From Lepisosteus oculatus (Eukaryota; Chordata; Actinopteri; Semionotiformes; Lepisosteidae): a DNA stretch of 64,000 bases. The DNA is taken from assembly GCF_040954835.1 (NCBI RefSeq), contig NC_090711.1:9431501-9495500 (forward strand). Direction: 5' to 3'. How positions within the stretch are numbered: position 1 is the stretch's first letter; each line of letters begins with the position of its first letter. Positions 1-13,900 of this stretch are shown piece by piece. The translations under genes and the position numbers were made by a program. The notes beneath the pieces were generated by a model. The model was not told the origin of the DNA. It worked only from the letters and a program-made list of their open reading frames with translations, and did not search any database.

Positions 1-1059
1 GAATCTCACAACGGATGGCAAAGCCTTCTTGTATGCTCCCCATCTACACTGGAACGCGCTGCCAAAATTCATTACATTCAATTACATTGTACAGTGCTTC
101 AGAATTTCTTAAAGTTCATAAAAGTATACACAGATTTTCTGAACTGTATTTGTAGTAAAAGGAATGATCAGCATTGATTTCCTTAAAGAAGCAAGTTAGC
201 AATGGATTGATGTACTGTTGGATACAATCTTGCTCAATCCTTCTTATGGAGCTCGATGATACCACGCTCATTTACAGCCATGGACTGAAAAATTATGGGT
301 AGAAAACTGTGCCAACGGCCCTCAAATAGAATGGGACAAGCATTGTGGGAAGGGTGTGGTTACCAGTTCCACCTCTGTCACTCAGAACTGGACAGGGGCT
401 GTGGATCCAATTTATCCTGGTATTTCCTAGACATAAAGAACCTTAAATCTAACAATGTTAGAGATAACAGCAGTGCATCATTTTGATGCTGTAGTTGCAC
501 AAGCCCATTCTCAAAAAGCCACAATCCAACAGGTGTTAAAGGGCACTCTTAAACTCTCATTTCTGAAGGCTAGAAAAATGGAACCAAGCCAATTCACTGG
601 TACACTTCAGAAAACCCCAAATCACTTGAGTGATAGTTACTTGAGATTTTCATAAGTGAATGTTCCAAGTGTTTTAATCCAACATGTTTTTAATCATCCT
701 GTTTTTCATTACACTTTGTTAAATGTTGGTAGGAATAACTTAGTTCAGTCTTTCAAAATATGCAATGTCATACTTCAAAATTTGCATTAATGTTGGCATC
801 CATTTGAGAAGACAAATCCATAAGTCAACAATCTATATCCTTGTAATTTTTAGGTGATCAATCCTTTAACTACACCAACTGTTTAAAGAACTCTGCATGT
901 AGATTACACATTTTTGTATCAAGGCAATATAGTCATTTTGAAGAAATCTTAAATGTAACCAAATGATTATAAACTTAGCATTTCATCCACCTTTGATTAC
1001 CTTCAAGGTCCTGGACTGTAGTACATGTACTGTAGGTTCACAAGTACACAAAAACTGAA
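1..1059. other. Intergenic DNA downstream of cse1l
   Basis: No gene was recognised. Human synteny would put stau1 beyond the left edge, but none of its sequence is seen. The first 110 bases contain a LINE-like remnant, listed separately. Confidence 0.5.
14..110 (+). mobile_element. L2-like LINE ORF2 C-terminal remnant
   Basis: In the frame starting at base 20, the plus strand reads KAFLYAPHLHWNALPKFI. This fits the C-terminal signature of L2-clade LINE ORF2 proteins, aFsxxAPxLWNxLPxxIR. Only the last part is present and it is decayed. Confidence 0.45.
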
Positions 1060-1845
1060 TATACACAAGTGCTTTTTATTTATTCACATTTGGAACATGA
1101 GAAACTAAAGAGACAAGACATAAATAAAGACATACAAGATACAAATGGTTTAGAAGAATGGTGGAAGCATAAAAAAAATGCTGCTGTCAAAGAGCTCTCA
1201 GAAAACTCTGATCTACAGTAAAACTGCAAAAGAAGATTTGAAATGAACACAGTCCTCTCGTGGATTTGCAGGATGGGAACAAGGGTGTTGCACGGCCAGA
1301 AGACAACTGCGATCTGTTTGAACTCATAGCTCATACACAGGATTAACATGTTTCTCTATTCCTTTGCAAACTGATAAGATTTCATGTAGTTATACATGAA
1401 AAGGTATTCTGACTAGCATTTGAAGAAATCCCCCTTGAAAAAAGTTCCTACAAAGCTTTTCTAGCATGTAACAGAAGGTTAGTGAAAACTCAACTGCCTA
1501 CCTTCTTTTACACAAAGAAAATGATACTAGTAACAGAAAATGCTTTTACAACAGTCCAAAGAAACTTATATGCGAGAGCTGTCCCAATGAGGTCTGTAAA
1601 ACTTCACTGTATGAGTTTCTAGATCACAACATTTGCAACTTTTACCTTAAAGACAATTCATGATATTTTTGGAAATACCAAATTAAAATCCTTAAAAGTT
1701 TCTGTCAAAGATCAATATCTGGTGAGAGAATAAAGGAGTTTGGTTCACAAAGTTTGCTGATGATTCCTGCGACCTTCTGTAATTCTCATCCTGGCCTTAT
1801 TGTCCTCAGCAGGTTTTCAATGATTTGATTTCAGGGTCCTAAGTC
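1060..1845 (-). other. cse1l: cse1l 3'UTR
   Basis: About 0.78 kb of AT-rich DNA follows the TAA down to the poly(A) signals at 1084-1075. No coding signal. The exact cleavage point, placed about 15-20 bases past the signal, is inferred. Confidence 0.7.
1075..1084 (-). terminator. cse1l: cse1l poly(A) signal, two overlapping AATAAA
   Basis: The minus strand reads AATAAATAAA, so two hexamers overlap by two bases, about 760 bases past the stop. There is no nearer canonical AATAAA that I noticed. Confidence 0.65.
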
Positions 1846-1935
1846 TTACACGAGCTGGACACTTGCTGCTTGGAGATAGCCTTGCAAGAACTGTAGTGCT
1901 TCAGCATTCAGGCTTGTGCTCAGCATAGAGGGAAC
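1846..1935 (-). CDS. cse1l: cse1l exon 25, terminal coding part and stop
   Basis: Residues 943-971, VPSMLSTSLNAEALQ then LQGYLQAASVQLV and stop TAA at 1848-1846. Acceptor TTTTCTAG. Confidence 0.97.
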   Translation of the reverse strand, partial: VPSMLSTSLNAEALQFLQGYLQAASVQLV

Positions 1936-4900
1936 CTAGAAAAACATTAATAATCACATTCTTCTTTCAAAGAGAACGAAAAAATAAAACGTGTAAGTTT
2001 TATACACCTGAACTGGATTATGAAATATACTTGGAAACCCTTCTGGAAAAAAAAGACTTCAATTTGTTTACATTAAATATGCACAGAACTCCCTCATATA
2101 CTCTATTTACTTTATGTTAAATAAGGCAAGTCTTATTTTAATAAGTATTAAATAGCCCTTTTGACAAAGAGGTTTTAATGAGCACTACACATTTAACAGT
2201 GGACTGCCATGAAACCCTGACAAAAAATAACCTAGCTTTAAAGCAATCAAACTATTTAAAGTTGTTAGCTTCTTGAATTCTTAGTCACAACCTACGTTTG
2301 AAATAAACAGCTTCAATACAATAAGAAAAAACTTCAAAGAAGTTATAAAAAAACTTATTAAATGGGGGAAAAAAAAAGTGTGGAACAAACTTGCCTTTGC
2401 AAAGAGAGCTTCGTGCCATAAAGGAACACCCAGTGTGAAATGCTCAGTTGACTTTAAGGACGGGAAATTGATTAGTACACTGGGTTCATTGTGTCTGCCG
2501 GGAGCGCAAACATCCTGTCCCACATAGCTCTACATCAACTCCAACACAGACTTCTGCTACGTGTGGAAGCCAAGCTGTGGTCACTTACCCTTCCTGGGCA
2601 CGCTGTGGACAGCTTGTGGAGAGACTGTGCAAGGTGGATTTTGGGATTGCTGACGGCATCTCCGATGGGGTCATGCTCTTTCTTCCCTGCGAAAGCCAGC
2701 TGGGAGAAAGCAGTCTGGTATCCAGGTGTATCCTCAATGTCAATGAAGTGCTCATCATCAGGGATGCTGTCATCTTCTGGCAGCTCAAACAGACCAATCA
2801 GAGCTTGCAGCAAAGGAGTCCTGACAAGAGTGGATCAATGAGATCATGTCACGGTCTCTTTAGTAATCTGTCTTCTACCTGCCTGGCCAGACTACAGAAC
2901 AAATACCTCTTGCTACTATACATTCTGATTTTTACACCGTAAACAAGGAAGGGAGCAGATAAGAGCAGAGCAATTTGCAGCTTAGTTCTGTCTCAAAGCT
3001 GTAGCTGCGTGCTCTAAACCAAAATGCAAATCCTTTTCACTTCTCCAAAAAGTGATATTCATGTCTAGTTTTTTTTTTAATGGAAAAGATGGTGAATGCC
3101 TTTCAAACTAGAAAAGAACTCTTCAAAAGGCTTTCTTCAGTTTTGAAACTAGGTTATGGTTAAAAATTCTCTAGAAGCAACTTCATACTAGTATTTATGC
3201 ATTGATTTTCCATTTCAAAGCAGACATGGAAGGGAATCCATTTCATCCACTGTACTGAAGTACAGATCTATGATGTACAGCAGCTGTCATGCACCAGCAG
3301 TCCAACCCCGGGGGTCACATGTCCCCAGAAAAACACACATGAACAAGGTGTAACACTGCTTACCAGAGCTTTGTATAGTCTGTGTCCATCATGGCCGGGC
3401 ATTCTGTCAGTATTTTAGTGATGCCTACAGCACAGATCTTCTTTTCAATCTGGCCAGAGACCTTCTGTACTTCTGGAATAACAATCTTTTCCAAGACCAT
3501 CCCAAACATCCTACAGATTACAATTTCAAAAGCTCAGTTACCTTTTGAAGCATTTGCATAATAAACTGCAGGGGAAGTGACATCATAGTGCGTTTCTGTG
3601 GTTTTTAGTTAAGTGCATATAAATCTAAAAGGAAACTAGTGATGAATAGACCGTTTAGGATTTGCAAACACGTTAAATCAGTTAATCCAACAATACATTA
3701 AAATTCACCAATATTTTCTATACCTTATGGTGGTCCAGTAAAGACGCTCGAGATCATACACTTACTTGGGCTGTATGCTGTCAAAGATCTCCTGAAGAGC
3801 GATGGCTCCGTACTTCACACAATACAGATTGATAAACACTAGGAAACCTACAAAACAAGCAGGACCATTAAAAGGACACCCAGAACAAATCTATGAGTTT
3901 TCTTGAGGTGAGCATCCGAGAAGGAAACCGACCCATGAGCTGCTTAAGTTTGTTGCCAATGTATTTTTTCTGAACCAATTGTAAAATAAAAAAATGAACA
4001 AAAGAAGCACCAGTCTCCCTGCCCTCAATAGAAACTTGACAGCAGTGCCAGTAAAAGGCCCCTAAAATAAAGATATGATTAGGTCAGCACTGCTCTGCCC
4101 CCACCTGTCCCCTGAGCACCATGGAGCTGAGCAGGGGAGCGCTCCACACTCAAGATCAGGTTATGGCAGGGGAGAGGATGCAGAAACTCCCACACCAATG
4201 AACTTACTTTTGATGAATTTAGTCGTTTTTGAATTCTGAAGCCGCTGGAAGAGGAGGATAAAGATTTGTTTCCTATACTGTGTAATGGATTCTCTGTAAG
4301 ACAATAACATCAAGAGGGAAAGATTAAGCAAGAGTTTAGGAATCTGACAACTGTAACGTGGTCTTTATATTAAATTACCACTTAATTGTGTATGAAGAAT
4401 CATGTTACTCACACTGGCATGTGCTCTATGATACTGTTGAGGAGGTAAAAGCCCTGGTGGTCATTTGCTTTGGATGCAATCAGCTTCTGGAACACTCCCA
4501 ACAAACCAGGCTGCAGATCAAGATAGTACAGAAGTTTGTCAAGTTCCTCAATGGTCTGGTTTTGCAAAAACGTTCATTTTTAAATGTTGCCAACAGAACA
4601 CAGTTCTTTAATGAAACATTTGGAACTAGTTCTAGTTGCTTGCAGTGTATTAACTTATTCAATACATCTCTGCATCAACAGAATGGAAACGGAATTCCTT
4701 TTGACCTGTTATAACTTACACTATCAATCACGATGCAACCTTTTACAGACAGAGATGAAAGCTAACAGTGACAACCAGCATTGTGATGCCCAAATCATTA
4801 GTTTCAATGCAAGTTTGACTAAAATTCACTGTATAAGCTGTAATTTTACACGTGTTAATTAACTCCAAGTTTATACTAGTACTAGTACAGTAATAATAAT

Positions 4901-7900
4901 ATACAGTACTAATAATTTGATCCTAGCAACCTCTCTGTGCGTAATCACCTTTTCTCTCTGAAATTTGTTGGCACAATGTAAACACATAGCTTTATCATTT
5001 AAAAAGGAAGGACGAGGTTTGTGTAGGCAGGTTAACAGACATGCTTTTTTGTTCTGCTAGATCAAAAGGAAAAAGCAGCAAAGGCTTACAATCTTGTCTG
5101 CTGCAGTACTAGCAATGGTGGATCCCCCTTTGTGCAAGTAGGCCTGCAAAAGCCTGACAAGAGGGGGGATGTTTCCTGTGCGCTCCCACAGCACAGGCTG
5201 CAGAAGATGAGGGAACAGCGCCATGTAGGAGGAGGGGATGGCAGAGGAGTGCATCTCTAACAGAAGAGACATCACTTGGAACACGTAGGGAACAAATTCT
5301 GCAACGCAAAGAGAAAAACGGTGCAAAATATTTCCCCAGAGTAAAACAACTGCTGAACTGGAAACACAAAAAAGCTAAAATCAAAAAGAATAAAACAGGT
5401 CAGTCCAGAGAAGCAGAGAATAAACAGCTCAAGCTTATCACTCCGTAACTCGTAGGAAAGTCCAAGTTAAGAAGGAAGCAGGTGACTAAGTACTGTTGCT
5501 ATAAATTGGTAATTCTTTAATGCCTAATGTTTAAAACTCAGAGGAATACAGTGAGAAGAACCAAACAAAGAAATCTTAAGTTATTATTTAAATTAAAACA
5601 GTCAATACACTTAACAAAATATAGTTATTTCATATCCTAAATAAAAACTAGAATATGATTGTATCGTGATTCATCACAAAAAGCTTCTTAATGTAACTCA
5701 AATCAAGGGCCAAGATAAACATTTACTTTAATACACCTGCTTGTTTGGCAAAAACCCCCAGAGGTCTCTATTAGACATACTAAAGCATACTGTATGGTTG
5801 GTCAGGAAACACACATACCTTGCACATCATTCTGCAGGATCTCTGTAAACACAGGGAAGAGCGCCTCTTCAAAGCTGCTGACTGTGGTGGGGTTGGCTTT
5901 GCAGGTTATTCTCACCGACAGGCAAAGGGACTCAAAGAGATAGTGGTTAAAGTGTGGCTTGCTCGGGTTCTGAAAGACAGCACATTAAGTCAACAATTAA
6001 TGTACACAATCCACATTATGATATCTTCACAAATATCCGAGTTCTGTATGGACTTAGATATTTAAGGGGATCATATTGATTTTGAACACGACAACTATCT
6101 CAGTTCTTGAGTATCAGTTCTTTGTGTATAAAGGACCGGTAAGGCACAGAGTTCAATTAAGAGGATCAACAGTAAATCAGTGGCTCAGTAGGAAAAAAAC
6201 ACATCTGGGGGAATTTTATATATCAGTGCTCCAAGACCTACTTTTTATTTAATGTTGATTTTGTGGGAGGGAGACAGTGGACCTAATGAGAGCAGTAGGA
6301 TGTATCTCACCTTGCTGACCACGAGAAGTTTCTGTGTCAGCTGGCTGATGAGAGTGGGGATATAAGGGACAATGGCCTCCTGGAGAAGAGAGAAGCTCCT
6401 CATGATAGCTGTTAAAAAAAACCAAATTGAAATACTTAAAATATCAAACACCTCAGCATGCCCACAGATGACAAACTGTATTCAAGAAACTTCAGTGTGG
6501 AGTGACAATGAAATTGAGACCTTCCCCCATCTTTGACTGGATTCGATAGGAAGGAGATGATCAGAAGAAACATTAGCGTTGTCGATCAAGAGCAGTCTTA
6601 GGTAAAACTGCAACAGTGAGGTTACACAAATTGGACAGGAAGATGACCTACCTTTCATGATATACTCATTCTCAGAAGAACCAGGCAGTGCCAGTGCTTT
6701 GAAGAGGTTGTTTAGCAACTGCTCTGTAAATGGTGCCATTTCTGCAGCAGTGATACTAAGATTAGGGGGACAAAAAAAGTAAATCAGTATTAGACTTGCC
6801 TTCACATCTAGGTGGTACTTCTGGTCTTGCGTATGTCCACAATTACTGTGGAAGCTTTCAGTAATAATGTGACCAGCAGATAAACTATACTGTTCAGGAC
6901 ACTTCCTGAAACCAAAAAACTGTCACAAGAACTGCAATGAATTTCACATAAAATGTTGCAAAAAAGATTTAATAATGTGTAACTGCTGTAGTTAACTGCT
7001 GCCATTACGTTCATCAAACCTCTTTTTGATGGTTACTTCAAAAACTTTCAACAATGTTGAATTACAGTTAGTTTTGCAGTGAGCCAATCAAAAGGAGAAG
7101 TCACTTCAAACTTAGGTTTTGAAGATCGAAAGGACCTTTTGGCAGTATCCAGATGAGTTTCCACAGAACAACCTGAACCTGGAAAAGGGTCAGCTTTTTG
7201 AAACTTCTGCACTTACAGTGTAGTGTTATTGGGTCCTCTCATCGTGAACAGCCTCTCCAGGGCATGTGCAGTGTATGTGTGAGCCACAATGCTCTCTGCC
7301 TGAAGATAATTCACCAGGAGTGGGATGGCCTGCAGCAGCTGCTCTTTGGGAAGCTGGAGATAAAGAACAGCAGGATTTAGCTACAGTATTAAGGTGAATA
7401 TTAAGGATGGACTGGACAACCACACTACGTGCTAAGAACTAGAACTGTATACACAAGAGGAAGAAAGTGTTAAGCTTTTTAAGATATTTTGTAAATTACC
7501 AACATGTTTAAGATTTTCTGTAGTTTTCCCAATAGTTTTAAACAGACTTCATTCTTCTGCCACATTTGATTATAATGAACATTACTCCACGGATAATGGC
7601 ACCCTAAGTCCAAGGGGAGCAAAGAGTTCACACTACCGTAAAAATGTAAAACATTACCACACCCAGAAGGGAATACTTAACGAGAGTAGACAAGGCAAGG
7701 AATCTCAATCTCCTCGACTACTACAGGTAGGTTAAAACTTAAATTCAGTTTCTGCACAATGAAGAAAAATCCAAGGTGTAAATAAGTCAGATTCTACTAT
7801 ACTTCTAGTGTCACTCTAGCCCAGATGAAAAATGTTCATATGCCTGACTTTAAAATGAAACTGCCTGAATGTCATCATGCCAAACATGTAATTCCTGTAT

Positions 7901-10900
7901 TTATAATACATGACAGCCTATAGTTAATCCTATATATTAGAAAGTATGAGAGAGAAATTAAATGCTGACAAAGCTGACTCCTTCACTGTTGAAAGAATCT
8001 GAGAAATACAAAAGACATTTGAAAACTACTCACCTGACTCCTGAATATCATGACATATTTGATAGCATCGGCCTTTAACACTGGAAACTCATTCACTAAA
8101 ACAGAAAAATGTACAGTTACGAATCAAACTTCCCAACACTAAATTCCATTTGATTTTTTTTTTTAAAGAAGATGAAGCAGGATTCCAAAGAACACAGCTG
8201 TACTAAAATAATTTAAGATTAATCCTATTTGTGGAATCTGACCTTCATTCAGACAGTTTAAGCTTTCATTTAAAGAGATACTGCAATACAACAATTACCA
8301 TTGGGTGACTTCAAATCAGGTAGAATATGATTCACAAAGAATTCTGACAGGTTCACCAGCTCATTAGCTTGTGTTATTCCATGCTGAAAGAAAAGAAAAT
8401 ACAATTTATAAAGAAACTTTTTCTTTAGTTTCTACTTGACATTTATTTTCGCAAACTTCTAGACAAAAGATGCTCCTCCCTTTCAAAAAAAGCGATGAAA
8501 AAAGCCAGGCAAAAAGTTTAATTATTGGCATTAACCCTCACACTCAAACTTGGCTCATTTGCAGGGAATTTCATTTTTACACCGTCTTAGAAGTCAAAAG
8601 AGTTCCCGACAGTCAGGTGACACGGTACCTTCTGCGTCTGTGCTTTGGAGGCCAGGGAGGTGACCAGGTAAATAGCGGCATCTTTGTGCTTCCAGTTCAC
8701 ACGAGGGTTCTTGGCGTACTCGGTGAGCATGGAGTTCACATAGCCAGAAAAGATGGCCGTCACTGGCCCTTCAAAGAACTTGCAGAGACCCCTCACTAGG
8801 TCACAGGCTGCCCTACGCCTCGTGTCAATGTCTGAAAGGAAGCAGATATGGTTTACTGAATAGGTCACACACAACTGCATGCAATTTAGCACCTCTTAAA
8901 TTCATATGACAAAGAAAAACACATCACTGATCCCTTTATTAAGTTTTAAATGGAACTCAGCCTCAGTTTCCCTTAACATTGGGTCTGGTAAGTTCTCTAC
9001 ACTCTGACCTAGAGGAAAACCAGTCCACATTTTAGACCTGTTACTGTGAGTCACCTACCCATCTGATCTTTTCAGCTAAAGAAGCACAAACAATACTTAA
9101 ACAATACAAATGCATTAAAATAAAAATCAAGTGTGTGACTGATAAAATCTAAAGAAGGAGCACAATCTTAGAGACGTTAGTCTGAATTCTAAATTATGAA
9201 AATAGGTTTGGGAGTTTGGACAGGACTTTAAGAAACAAAAATAAAAAGTGAAAGGAAAGAAACCAAACGGAGATTAGGAAATGTATACGGTCCCTTTACA
9301 CCGTCATTGTCAATCAGACAAAACTAACGTTTTTATCACTTGCATGTCGGAGTAAAAGGCATCTCTGAGAAAGGCAACCCAAAGTAAGGAACCGGTGCAG
9401 TGAAGAGATGCACTACCTGATCCCTCCAGATCTCTCCTGATGTACTCCTCAGAATTGTCCTCAAAAGCCTCCTCGTCAGCAGCTGGAAAAGGATTGACAC
9501 CAAATGAATTAAACACCAGCACCAGTAACAGTCTTCAGTTTAAACAAGGGCTGTGTGAATCATAGTCCTGCTTGTATGCACTCCGTGTCTCGAAATGCTC
9601 TTGTGACAGAGCCCTTAAATTGACACTTTCCTTTGGGCCCGAGTTCGTGGCACATCGATGACTTGGTCACTGGAACAAACATTAATTTGTGCTGGAGCTA
9701 TCAGGGGTTATACAACAGTAAAAAATAACCCATTTACTTCAGATCGTAGGAAATGTAAATAACAACTAATCTTTATCATGGAAGATGGGGACTGAAGCCT
9801 AACAGGCAAGAAAATTGTATTCTCAAATCTGAAAACCTCAGTAAAAAGTAGCTTCTCTTTCGCTCATGCTAGCTCAGTTGACCAAGAAATTGTTTTTTTT
9901 GGAAAATCAAACCACATCTATTGGTTTTTGTTTAGGGTGAGGACACGATTTTTCAAAAGCTTTTCTGAAGTGCGTTTTCATTACTTTTCAAACAACATCT
10001 TCAAACGCACTTAAAAAAAAATACTGCCAATAAATGACTCAACTTACTTCTGAATTCCATGTTGGGCACAATAACCTTTTCACAAATGCTGGTCAGAGTG
10101 TTCTGGTCTTCAAACAAATGCTTATAATGAGGTCTCTCACAGACTGACGCCAGGAACTGAATGGCATTGCTCACCAACTAAACCAGGAGAAAGAGTGGGG
10201 AAAAAAGCTTAAAACCTCTTGTTACAGACTTGCAGTTGTCAGAGGGCAGAATCTAGAAGTTTCTCATTTACCCTTTCAAATTTGGTTCTACAGGTTTTTG
10301 CACATTTTCTTATAGATACATTAACTTGAAACAAAACGCCTTCAGTTTACTCAACCAACAGCCAAATTTAACTTCTGCTTAGGCTCTGTACTTAAGGCCC
10401 GTCATCAGAAACAAGTGCTGGATAATTGTAACCATTTGTTACATTGCTTATTAGTCTGTTTAATATTCCAAGCATATACTAGAGAAACTACATTCTTCAG
10501 ACCTTCATTTGTAGCAGTAAAGAACAAAAGATGAAAACAATTAAAGGCCACTTCAGAACCCCAAATCTCTGCCTCCACAGTGCACATGTAGATGTTAAAC
10601 TAAATAAGCTTGTATTATAAGTGACTGCATCAAACATCTACAGTAGTACATATGTTCCAGCACAGGCAATGCCAGTTTGGGAAGCAGGGTTAAATAAAAT
10701 AAGCTAGTGCTACTCCTTTCTATTTCAGATGTGAAAATGCATAGATCCATGTCTTAGTACATTAAAGCTAGGCCTGTTCTACTAATATCGCATGTTTGAC
10801 ACCACAAATAGATTTATTCAATAGATCTGTAAAGCAACCCTTCCTCACTGAAGTGCCTCAAATAAAACATTGTTACTGCTGGTGGAAATTTACAATTTAT

Positions 10901-13900
10901 GATTTGGTCACACCAATTGGTCTATTTTTTATAGATAAAGATAGAAATCAAGCTTCGGTTTTACCAGATCGTATTTGACTTCCTGGCCAGTGGTGACCAG
11001 CAGGTTCCAGATGTCTGTGACAAAGCGTGGCAGGTAGGGCTGGAATTCCTCATCGTATTTTTGGGCATAAAGAGCAGCATTATCACAGATCTGAGACTTC
11101 AACAGCTCAAGCAGGCCTGCTTCCTCTTCATCCTGACAAAACAAGATCAGGATGCATGTCATAAGCCAACCATCGGACACAGTACATTTAAAACATTTAA
11201 AAAACAAGCAGTAGGTAAAACTTGAGAATATCTGTAGCCATTTCCTAAATATGCACCTCATGACAAGTCATGATATTTATTAAATGCAACACTGTAAAAA
11301 AACAAACAACTGCAACTATAAGAAGGTGGGATCAGATGGGAGTTATGCAGGTATGATGCATGTTTCAACTTAAACCTTTCAATGTGGTAATAAAGATTAC
11401 ACTGTTTTCTACAGTTACCCTCATCGTTTATCCCAGCATCATTAATGACATTGCCAAGATTAAGAACCAGCTGCTATACTCCAGTCTTACTTCTAGCCAA
11501 CAGAATGCAAAGTACCTTTGAAATCTAACTGCACACTTACAATGCATCCAAGGAATATTAACAATTTAAGAACATGTCGGCAGAGATGAAGTAATACATT
11601 TTAAACTGGTATGCAGAATGTAAGTGGGACAGGAAAGCGCTTTCACAAAATATCAGTATATAAGTAACTTTCTTGTGAAAGTCTGAAAAGAAAATAATGC
11701 ATCAATTATAGATTACCTCCTATTATGAGTTAAAATGTATACGTACATCAGTTTGAAGCAGTTTGTTATCCAAAGTCAGTAAATTGTGGAAGTTTGTCAT
11801 CCATGTTTCCATGTTGTCTTCGAAAAACTCTGGAAGATCCTACAATATAATGAGTGAAAAGCCACTTAAAATATAGAAAACACTCTAATGCTGATATGGC
11901 TTAAATGGCAAACCAAAACTAGTGTAATTATGAAGAGTCATACACTCTCTGGTTAACAATCCCCCAAAAACCATATTGAAGCAAGAGCAAACAGGATGCA
12001 GTGTGTATTCCTCAAAGCTCTGTTGCCCAGTCACATTCCATTCATGTAGCAGGATCACCTTTAATGAAGGCTGTGATGTGCATACCGATTTCTCTAGTTG
12101 CAGAATTGATTTTTTAACAATTGATACCAGGAGATTTTTCTGACCAGTGACGTTAAACCTCACGGTCTTCAAAGCAGCCATGCATTGTCTACCACAGAAA
12201 GCATCTTCTAGTACTGGGGTTTCCTAACAATTTGGGCAACGAGGATTTCTTAATTTAGAGAAGAATAATGCAAAAATCTGCAGAAATCGTTAGGAGAGCC
12301 AAGATGAGGAGAAAAACCGTAATAAACTCTTACCTGGAAGTTTAAGCTGTAAAACAACTTGGAGATCAGAGTCAGGGAAGAGAAGAGAATCTTCAGGGCA
12401 TTCACATCACTGGCATGAGTCTGACAGAGCTCAATGGTGGCCTGAAAGACAAGTTCCATCAGAATCCTCCGGTTCTTCAGGCTGGTGTTTCTCAAGCATG
12501 TTAAGCATTTACGGTAGCATATTACTGGTGAAGATCGGCAAAAATTGCATGGTGATACTGCTGTATGCAAGGTCTGAAATATTGGCATTAATAAGGAAAG
12601 AAGAATTTAATTTGCTGCACTTTGTTACATAGCAGTACTATAGCAGCTCCAGTAACTGCAGCTGACCAATCACTTTAATAAAACAAGAACAGGATCCATG
12701 AATGGTTATTTTAAAACAAATTATATCCAAATTTAATATCAACCACACCTTAATTTTTCAAACTGTCAAATGTACAACAAAACTTTAAAGGGGGGTATTG
12801 TTTGGAATATTAAAAAGTTACTTTTTTTTTTACATTTAGCCCTAAGCTGAAATCTTAGAGTCTCCAAGTTTGTATTTGTAATGTTATTCATTATGGAAAA
12901 TAAATGGATAAGGAAAAACAAAGTTGCCAAAATTACGATTATGATGTTTTCTGTACATAATCCATTAAAAATACTACCAACACTTACCTTGAAAAGTTCT
13001 GTCAAAGGCTGTGCAAAAGTGTCCAGCACAAGTTTAATTTCAAGCCACAACTCATTTGACTTAAACTCATGCCGATACCTGTGGAAAACAAAAGGCAGAG
13101 ACATGCATTCAGTAACTCATCGTATGACTGGCATGCAGAAGAAACATCTCCAACTGTTCTCCAAAAAACACCCTGACCACCACAGTTAACCGAAATACAC
13201 TGCACTGCTAATGAATCATTATATTTGGAATGAATGTGATGAACAATACGTTTTTCTTCAACTTCTAAAACATTGAATAAGTGTTCATATTTACTGTGCA
13301 ATTTCTAATAAATGTCATATTAACCAATCAGAAACACTTATCTAGTTGCTGCCTGCAGGTTGGACTAATTTAGTCTACTAGTTAACATCTGATTAAAGTT
13401 AGAATACGTATGTTTTTTGCCTGGTAGTTAGCAATTAATTCCAAAACATATCACACACATGAGCTCCAAAGGAAAATCCAATACAAAAAGTGATGATTAT
13501 CTCATTAATCAGTTTTGGTTAAAGTAAAAGCATATTATTAGGATGCCGTTAAATATGTTAGGCTCCCCCTTGTCCTGCAGTGGCAAAAAACAAAGTTGCC
13601 ATGCCAAGATGTAGGTCACTGGTTAAGTGAAGATCTGTTTAAAAATTCATCCCACTTTCTTGCAAAGAAAAAAAAAACATGTCACTTCTGCCCCTTATTC
13701 TTGTTCGTTCCCCCCATGATGGCATAAAAAATGATACAACATACATCTTTCACCTTTCAACCTATACAGAGGTGCATTTAATTATTCTTGCAATTTTATT
13801 CCACATGCCCTTTACATTGCGAAACGCCTATCATTATAGCAAAGGTAAGAAGACATGAATGGGCAAGAGTACACATTTCTCATGCTGGGAGCTGCAGCAT

